Source: Oscillospiraceae bacterium
GTDB lineage: Bacteria > Bacillota > Clostridia > Oscillospirales > Oscillospiraceae
Length of the DNA: 64,000 nucleotides
Assembly: GCA_022800665.1 (NCBI GenBank)
Contig: JAAWQS010000001.1
Location: 42,684 to 106,683 of the forward strand
Direction: 5' to 3'
Each line of letters starts with the position of its first letter. The stretch's first letter is position 1. Of this stretch, positions 59,047 through 64,000 are shown piece by piece. The notes below the pieces were generated by a model that saw only the letters and a program-made list of their open reading frames with translations, had not been told where the DNA came from and did no database searches. The position numbers and the translations under genes were made by a program.

Positions 59047-60942
59047 ATGTTTTCTGACAGCTACTTTGAGAAATTCAACCTGCCGGACGACCTCCGGCAG
59101 GCTCTGAGCCAGTGCCGCTCCATCGCCTACATAGAAACCCAGGAGGAACTGGACGAGCTGGCCTTCGGTCCCACCCACACCTCCCTGTACGACGTGGTGT
59201 ACACCATCGCCGGACGGGGGCGGGTGAAGGAGGCGGAGGTCATCCGCTGCAAAAACGGCGCCCTGGTCAACTTTATGGAGGACTACATGCGCCGCCGGGA
59301 CCCCAACTCCATGGTCATCAGCGACAACCTCCCCACGGACAAGACCCGCTTCCAGGACCGCTTCGGCTACGATTTTTCCTCTCTGCGCCAGGAAACCATG
59401 GACTGGTTTACCACCCAGCGGGTCATTATGCTCCCCTTCAAGGCCGGAGACCTGGAGCACGGCTATGACAGCCTGATGATCTGTCCCGCCAACGCGGCGT
59501 TCTTCGCCCTGGCTCTGGCCAATATGCAGGGGTTTGTCTCCGTCATGGACATCCCCGACAACTACACGCCGCGTTCCATTATCTATGTGGCTCCGCCCTT
59601 CCGCCACACCCACTTCGACGGTAAACAGGTGGTGGTCCACAACCGCAGCAAGGACCTCCATGAAGTCTTCGCCTACAACCTCTACCCCGGTCCCTCCGCC
59701 AAGAAGGGCGTATACTCCGTGCTGCTGGACATCGGCGAGCAGGAGGGGTGGGTCTGCTGCCACGCCAGCGCGGCGTTGGTAGAGACACCCTATGAAAACG
59801 AGATCGTTTTTATGCACGAGGGCGCGTCCGGCGGCGGCAAGAGCGAGATGCTGGAGGATTTCCACCGGGAGGACGACAGCCGCCTGCTGCTGGGACGGCA
59901 CATCACCTCCGGCGAAAAGTATTACCTGAACCTGGGCGAGTCCTGCACCATCTACCCCATCTCCGACGATATGGCCCTGGCGCACAAGGGCTATCAGGAC
60001 CCGGAGAGCGGCAAGCTGATGATTGTGGACGCAGAGGCGGGCTGGTTCCTGCGCATGGACAGCCTCCACGCCTACGGCAACAATCCGGTGTATGAAAAGG
60101 CGTCCATCCACCCCACCAGGCCGCTGCTGTTTTTCAACATGGACGGCGTGCCGGGTGCAACGTGCCTCATCTGGGAGCACGTGAAGGACTCCGACGGCCA
60201 GCCCTGCCCCAATCCGCGGGTCATCATCCCGCGGGATATGATTGAGAACATCGTCCCGCGGGAACCGCAGGAGGTCTCTGTCCGGTCCTTCGGCGTGCGG
60301 ATGCCGCCCTCCACCGCCGAGGAACCCAATTACGGCATTATGGGAATGCTCCATATCATTCCCCCGGCTCTGGCGTGGCTGTGGCGGCTGGTCGCGCCCA
60401 GGGGTTTCAAAAACCCCAGCATTGTGGACGGCGGCAGCCGTATGAAGAGCGAGGGCGTGGGGTCCTACTGGCCCTTTGCCACCGGGAAAAAAGTCACCCA
60501 GGCCAATCTGCTGCTGGACCAGATTCTGTCCTGCCCCAGGACGCTGAACGTGCTCATTCCCAACCAGCATATCGGCGCGTACAACGTGGGCTTTATGAGC
60601 GAGTGGGTGAGCCGGGAGTATCTGTGCCGGCACAACGGCGAGGTCAAATCCCGCCACCTCACCCCCGCCCGCTGTCCGCTGTTCGGCTACGCCCTGCTGG
60701 ACATGAAGCTGGACGGACAGTTCATCCGGCCCACCTTCCTGCGGCCAGAAACCCAGTCGAAGCTGGGAGAGCGGGGTTACGACGCGGGCGCAAAGATTCT
60801 GACCGATTTCTTCAAGTCGGAGATCGCCCAGTTCGACACCGAGGAGCTGACCCCCCTGGGCCGGGAGATTATCCGCTGCTGCCTCAATGACGGCAAACTG
60901 GACGATTATCTCGCCCTTACCCCTATGAAATTGCACAAATAA
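59047..60942 (+). CDS. DUF4914 family protein with a Walker A-like motif
   Basis: 631 residues; GGAGGG precedes ATG 59047. The P-loop-like HEGASGGGKSEM (about 257-268) resembles the phosphate loop of the HPr-kinase/PEP-carboxykinase fold. Flanking conserved blocks include FNMDGVPGATCLIWEHV, VIIPRDMIENIV and IPNQHIGAYNVGFMSEWVSREY. Biochemical role unknown; the motif suggests ATP or GTP binding and perhaps phosphotransfer to a small acid (inference). It ends tail-to-tail 2 bases from the ACT-MBL gene. Confidence 0.82.
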   Translation: MFSDSYFEKFNLPDDLRQALSQCRSIAYIETQEELDELAFGPTHTSLYDVVYTIAGRGRVKEAEVIRCKNGALVNFMEDYMRRRDPNSMVISDNLPTDKTRFQDRFGYDFSSLRQETMDWFTTQRVIMLPFKAGDLEHGYDSLMICPANAAFFALALANMQGFVSVMDIPDNYTPRSIIYVAPPFRHTHFDGKQVVVHNRSKDLHEVFAYNLYPGPSAKKGVYSVLLDIGEQEGWVCCHASAALVETPYENEIVFMHEGASGGGKSEMLEDFHREDDSRLLLGRHITSGEKYYLNLGESCTIYPISDDMALAHKGYQDPESGKLMIVDAEAGWFLRMDSLHAYGNNPVYEKASIHPTRPLLFFNMDGVPGATCLIWEHVKDSDGQPCPNPRVIIPRDMIENIVPREPQEVSVRSFGVRMPPSTAEEPNYGIMGMLHIIPPALAWLWRLVAPRGFKNPSIVDGGSRMKSEGVGSYWPFATGKKVTQANLLLDQILSCPRTLNVLIPNQHIGAYNVGFMSEWVSREYLCRHNGEVKSRHLTPARCPLFGYALLDMKLDGQFIRPTFLRPETQSKLGERGYDAGAKILTDFFKSEIAQFDTEELTPLGREIIRCCLNDGKLDDYLALTPMKLHK

Positions 60943-60944
60943 GC

Positions 60945-62378
60945 CTACTCAACCACCAACTCTTTCCTGGGTCCGTGGCCGCCAAAGACACTCCAGCGGC
61001 CCGGACCCAATACGTTTGGCAGTTCCTTCCGCTCCCGCGCGCACAGGGCGGGGTCTGTGTCCACGCTGGTCATCAGGTAGGGGGCGTAGTGGTTGTAATG
61101 GGCCTGTTCCGCCGTCAGCTCCCGGATGTTGACCAGAATATCCCCAGTGAAAACCAGCTGCCGCTCCCGCTCCACCAGCGCCAGCTCGCCGGGCAGATGA
61201 CCGCCCTGCCCCTCCAGGACCTGGAAGGACAGGGAGCCGAAGGACCAGCTGCCAACCTCCTCCAGCGGCTGGGCCAGAGGCGCGGAGCTGCCGCCGATAA
61301 CCCGCAGGCGTTCCGGTTCGGCGGTACGGTAGGAGGTCAGGGCCTTGCAGATGCGGATATAGGGGGCGTGGAGGGGATTCCGTTCCCGAAAACCGCCCCG
61401 GCTGGTCCGCTCCAGCAGCAGGGAGTCACGGCTCTTACGGCTGAGATAGACGCAGGTAAACAGGTCCAGCAGGCCGCAGTGGTCCACATCCGCGTGGGTG
61501 ATAAGCGCGGCTCTGGGGGCGCGGTCGAAGTCCGGCAGAAGGCGGTGCAGGAGAGCCAGCATCTCCTCCCGATAGCAGGCGTAGCCTGTGTCAATAAAGA
61601 GATACTGTCCCTGATGGCAGAGAATGCAGGTATTGCTGCCGCAGGGCGGCTCGATCAGCAGCAGGCGGAGGTCCGGGCCGAAGCTGTACTCCGAAATCCG
61701 GGGCTGGAAAGCGTTCCCGCGGCAGGCGGCCAGGGCCTCGCCGAACCCCCGGATGTAATCAAACGTCTTGTGGAAGCTCTCCCCACGCTCGTCCAACAGC
61801 TGCATCACCTGGTTAGCGCGGATGACCAGCTCCGTCCGCTCTGTCTCCGGCAGGTCCAGCCGTTGGGCCAGCTCGTTGGCAAAGGAGACATAAAAGATGC
61901 TGTTGTCCAGAATTTTTTCCGCCTTGTCGTAGTCCACCACCCGCACCGGACAGAGGAGGGACGCGGCGTTGAGGAAGTCGGAAAACTGCTCCGGCTGCTC
62001 CACAAACAGTCCCATTTTGAACAGCTGCCAGGCGGTCCCGTTCTCCTGGGAGCTGAGATAGGAAATATTGAAATTATACTGCTCAATCAGCTCCAGCACA
62101 GCGGCTACGCTGCCGGGGGTATCCCGCAGGCGGAATTCCACCAGCAGCACGGAGCTCCCATCCATGTCGCTCTGGAGACAGCCCAGTTCCCGCAGACGCT
62201 CTGCAGCCCGCTCCAGCCGGGCGTGCGAACCCTCCGCCTCAATAAACAGCGTGTGGGTGTCGATGGCCTTGTTGTAGCTGACCCGCGTGATATTCAGACC
62301 CAGCTCTGCGATGACCCGGCTGGCCCCCAGAAATGCACCCGCCCGGTCCGGCATGGTGGTGACAAACGTTCTCTTCAT
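60945..62378 (-). CDS. Two-ACT plus MBL-fold fusion protein
   Basis: 477 residues from ATG 62378 (GGGAGG upstream). Two ACT domains (about 1-70 TFVTTMPDRAGAFLGASRVIAELG; about 76-150 LVEFRLRDTPGSVAAVLELI), a helical linker, then an MBL domain (about 225-470). The MBL core reads THADVDHCG, HLPGE, TGDIL and GGHGPRK; the first motif is HxDxDH, with Asp where classical MBL proteins have the second His, as in ComEC-type proteins. ACT domains bind amino acids, so the hydrolase may be amino-acid regulated. Substrate unknown. Confidence 0.8.
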   Translation of the reverse strand: MKRTFVTTMPDRAGAFLGASRVIAELGLNITRVSYNKAIDTHTLFIEAEGSHARLERAAERLRELGCLQSDMDGSSVLLVEFRLRDTPGSVAAVLELIEQYNFNISYLSSQENGTAWQLFKMGLFVEQPEQFSDFLNAASLLCPVRVVDYDKAEKILDNSIFYVSFANELAQRLDLPETERTELVIRANQVMQLLDERGESFHKTFDYIRGFGEALAACRGNAFQPRISEYSFGPDLRLLLIEPPCGSNTCILCHQGQYLFIDTGYACYREEMLALLHRLLPDFDRAPRAALITHADVDHCGLLDLFTCVYLSRKSRDSLLLERTSRGGFRERNPLHAPYIRICKALTSYRTAEPERLRVIGGSSAPLAQPLEEVGSWSFGSLSFQVLEGQGGHLPGELALVERERQLVFTGDILVNIRELTAEQAHYNHYAPYLMTSVDTDPALCARERKELPNVLGPGRWSVFGGHGPRKELVVE

Positions 62379-62401
62379 TGCCTCCCCTCCCTTGTGAGGG
62401 G

Positions 62402-62430
62402 ATTTTATCATAATTTCCCGCCCGGTACAA
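62402..62430 (-). promoter_or_regulatory. Promoter of ACT-MBL gene
   Basis: Minus strand: TTGTAC (62425-62430), 17 bases, TAAAAT (62402-62407). Confidence 0.55.
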
Positions 62431-62466
62431 GAGATTTCTTCCCCGCTCCCTTTGTCTACTCATTCA

Positions 62467-62542
62467 AAAACCGCCTTCCAAGTTGGAAAGCGGTTGACTG
62501 GTAAGAGTAATTGGAGCTAACGGGGATCGCCCCGCTAGCTCC
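62467..62542. other. Two intergenic hairpins
   Basis: AACCGCCTTCCAA/TTGGAAAGCGGTT (about 62467-62493) and GGAGCTA-CGGGG..CCCCG-TAGCTCC (62513-62542, one mismatch). No strong U-run in either direction. Confidence 0.45.
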
Positions 62543-62564
62543 TTCTTCTGTATTGGGTCAGAAA

Positions 62565-62597
62565 TGCGGCGCACAGCCGCTCAGGTAGAATTTTTTC
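62565..62597. repeat. Dispersed repeat, third copy
   Basis: TGCGGCGC (62565-62572) then CCGCTCAGGTAGAA and a T-run (62577-62597), matching 26601-26640 and, inverted, 26563-26585. Confidence 0.6.
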
Positions 62598-62673
62598 ACT
62601 TCCGTGTGCTGATTCTCCCTGGTCAGCCGTCTTATCTATGAGCGCTCAAGAAAGCAGGAAAGGAGGCGCCCGC

Positions 62674-63156
62674 ATGGCAGAGATCATGGAGCTGTTCGAC
62701 CAGCACCACGACATGGTGTACCGTCTGGCGCTGAGCTATACCAAATCCCGGCAGGATGCGGAGGACGTTGTGCAGACGGTATTCCTCAAGCTCCTGGACG
62801 GCAAGAGCCCGCCCCAGCCGGGGAAGGAACGGGCCTGGCTGGCGCAGGTGACGGTAAACGCCTGCCGGGACTTGCTGCGCACGTTCTGGCGGCGGCGGAC
62901 GGAGCCGCTGGATGAATCCATCCCCTTTGAAAGCCCGGAGGACGGCGAGCTGTATGCCGCCGTCATGGCTCTGCCGCCCAGGTACCGGGTGGCGGTGCAT
63001 CTGCACTACTACGAGGGCTACACCCTGGAGGAAGCCGGAAAGCTGCTGCACATCAGCCCCTCGGCGGTATCCATGCGCCTGCACCGGGCGCGCAATATGC
63101 TGCGGAGCAGCCTGGAGGATGATTATGGATCAGAAATCATATCAAAAAATGTTTGA
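62674..63156 (+). CDS. ECF-type sigma-70 family sigma factor
   Basis: 160 residues from ATG 62674 (AAAGGAGG 7 bases upstream; ATG 62638 lacks one). Region 2 (MVYRLALSYTKSRQDAEDVV) and region 4 (LPPRYRVAVHLHYYEGYTLE, then HISPSAVSMRLHRARNML) are clear. It directs RNA polymerase to a small regulon, probably for envelope stress. Its end overlaps the next gene by 32 bases, the usual arrangement with an anti-sigma factor. Confidence 0.9.
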   Translation: MAEIMELFDQHHDMVYRLALSYTKSRQDAEDVVQTVFLKLLDGKSPPQPGKERAWLAQVTVNACRDLLRTFWRRRTEPLDESIPFESPEDGELYAAVMALPPRYRVAVHLHYYEGYTLEEAGKLLHISPSAVSMRLHRARNMLRSSLEDDYGSEIISKNV

Positions 63157-63871
63157 TCAAATCCACCTGTCCGCCCAGCGGGCCGGGGAGGTCCGGCGGG
63201 AGCTGGCCGCCCGCCGCGCACAGAACAAATTGGAGGTTACGGATATGACAGACAACAGCAGAAACAACCGCCGCCCGATTGCGGCAATCCTTACGGTATG
63301 CGCGGTAGCCGTGCTGACGGTGACAGCCTTTGCATCCGGCGGACTGGACCATATTATCAAGATGATGACGGTCCAGAGCGAGGAGACGGTCCAGACGGAG
63401 GAGACGGTCAGTCCGGTGGAGCTACGGGAGGATGGACGGCTGTACCTGACCATCAACGGCGAGAACCGGGATATTACCGATGAATGCTCCTATGAGACGC
63501 CCTATGTGTATGAATGCGAAGGCGAGGACGGACTGCGCCACATCTTCATCATCGGCGGCGGCTTGGAGGAGACCGGCTGGGTCGAGTACGCCGTCGCGGA
63601 GACGGATGGTGACAGCAACGGAGAATACTCGTCCAGCTCTGTGCTCAGCTGCATGGTCAGCTCGGTACCGGATGGCGTGAAGCTGGAAACTCTGCCCTGG
63701 CTGTGCAAGGGGCTGGAGCAGACCACAGGCAGCAATCCCTTTGCCGCTCAGTTTGAGCTGGAACCCGCCGGGGACAGCGGGGAGCCGGGAGAGCCCCAGG
63801 TATTCCACTTCCATGGGGAAGGCGAGGTTATTTCCGACGGCGTTGTTACCGTGACGGAAAATCTGGGTTAA
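63125..63871 (+). CDS. Probable membrane anti-sigma / sensor partner of the sigma factor
   Basis: 248 residues from ATG 63125 (GGAGG 6 bases upstream). A short cytoplasmic N-terminal part (MDQKSYQKMFDQIHLSAQRA), one membrane helix (about 51-68, IAAILTVCAVAVLTVTAFA), then an extracellular region with no recognised domain. Overlap with the sigma gene suggests it holds the sigma factor inactive, as in other ECF pairs. No zinc-binding anti-sigma motif (HxxxCxxC) is present, so the mechanism would differ. Confidence 0.7.
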   Translation: MDQKSYQKMFDQIHLSAQRAGEVRRELAARRAQNKLEVTDMTDNSRNNRRPIAAILTVCAVAVLTVTAFASGGLDHIIKMMTVQSEETVQTEETVSPVELREDGRLYLTINGENRDITDECSYETPYVYECEGEDGLRHIFIIGGGLEETGWVEYAVAETDGDSNGEYSSSSVLSCMVSSVPDGVKLETLPWLCKGLEQTTGSNPFAAQFELEPAGDSGEPGEPQVFHFHGEGEVISDGVVTVTENLG

Positions 63872-64000
63872 AGCCTGTATATGTGGAAAAATCAAGGGGG
63901 ACGGCCCTCCGTAAAATCTTGTGTAAGCGAGATTCGACAAAGTCAAGTATGGTGCAGAGAAAACAGTACAGAATGTGGGCTGGAGCCCTTGCTGACACAT
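63872..64000. other. Terminal 129 bases, nothing recognised
   Basis: No reading frame or RNA seen. It contains GGGGGACGGCCCTCC and GACAAAGTCAAG; a mobile-element end continuing past the window cannot be excluded. Confidence 0.3.

Noticed and set aside
62513..62542. tRNA-like 3' end (CGATCCCCGTTAGCTCCA on the minus strand)
   Set aside because: The T-arm loop is only four bases and no D or anticodon arm precedes it; it is explained better by a simple hairpin.
1..64000. CRISPR array, prophage or toxin-antitoxin system
   Set aside because: No regular spaced repeats, phage structural or lysis genes, or typical paired small ORFs were found.

Overview
The window reads as chromosome of a moderately high-GC anaerobic Firmicute, most likely a Clostridia member of the Oscillospiraceae type (Flavonifractor, Lawsonibacter or Intestinimonas-like). 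This is inferred from strong GGAGG ribosome sites, TTGACA/TATAAT promoters, three-repeat SLH surface proteins, a SpoVB-type flippase, the recJ-relA-dtd-MBL-hemZ order, split transketolase genes, TRAP transporters and a ThiT transporter behind a TPP riboswitch. No rRNA, tRNA, CRISPR array, prophage or complete insertion sequence was recognised.

Layout. 1-1.5 kb: two SLH surface proteins on the minus strand, the first cut by the window edge, the second full of coding repeats. 1.7-3.1 kb: dihydropyrimidinase/hydantoinase. 3.2-11.2 kb: a compact plus-strand housekeeping run (recJ, relA/spoT, dtd, an MBL hydrolase, a HemZ-like radical SAM protein, a P-loop kinase). 11.3-12.9 kb: SpoVB/MurJ-like flippase. 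13.0-18.8 kb: two minus-strand units, SDR plus two-subunit transketolase and a TRAP transporter (DctPQM), whose promoters carry the same TGTCNGACA palindrome; a divergent cyclase-family hydrolase follows. 19.8-21.8 kb: TetR regulator and MFS exporter with three matching palindromes. 21.9-26.5 kb: CsoR copper sensor, ispE with a zinc-ribbon membrane protein, DUF1015 and an archaeal-type phosphoglycerate mutase. 26.5-31.2 kb: AI-2E-family permease and a lipid kinase on divergent promoters that share one palindromic -35 box, then a small AT-rich cassette flanked by imperfect direct repeats, then an Ig-like membrane protein and an unknown protein. 31.4-39.9 kb: hybrid histidine kinase, polyphosphate kinase, a copper-amine-oxidase-N/PepSY-like protein and a Na/Pi symporter with a PhoU-like tail. 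40-41.7 kb: serine recombinase preceded by a promoter/leader/terminator unit, and a DUF1349-like protein. 41.8-49.0 kb: a second TRAP transporter with sugar-acid enzymes (PfkB kinase, DHDPS-family aldolase, 2-hydroxyacid dehydrogenase) and a divergent IclR regulator. 49.1-54.9 kb: LMW phosphatase, TPP riboswitch and thiT, a TerD-AIM24 pair, AraC, Hsp33 and a FadR-type GntR regulator. 55.0-64 kb: iron alcohol dehydrogenase with an MBL protein, PadR with a DUF1700/DUF4097-like protein, DUF4914, an ACT-ACT-MBL protein, and an ECF sigma factor with a probable membrane anti-sigma partner.

The genes suggest carboxylate or sugar-acid uptake by two TRAP systems feeding nearby catabolic enzymes, each apparently controlled by a one-component repressor, set among housekeeping and envelope-stress functions. 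No single feature is proven to be a new system. The best candidates for novelty are the structured leader before the recombinase (about 40.7-40.9 kb), the AT-rich cassette at 29.1-29.7 kb, the DUF4914 protein facing an ACT-ACT-MBL protein, and a dispersed palindromic repeat family.
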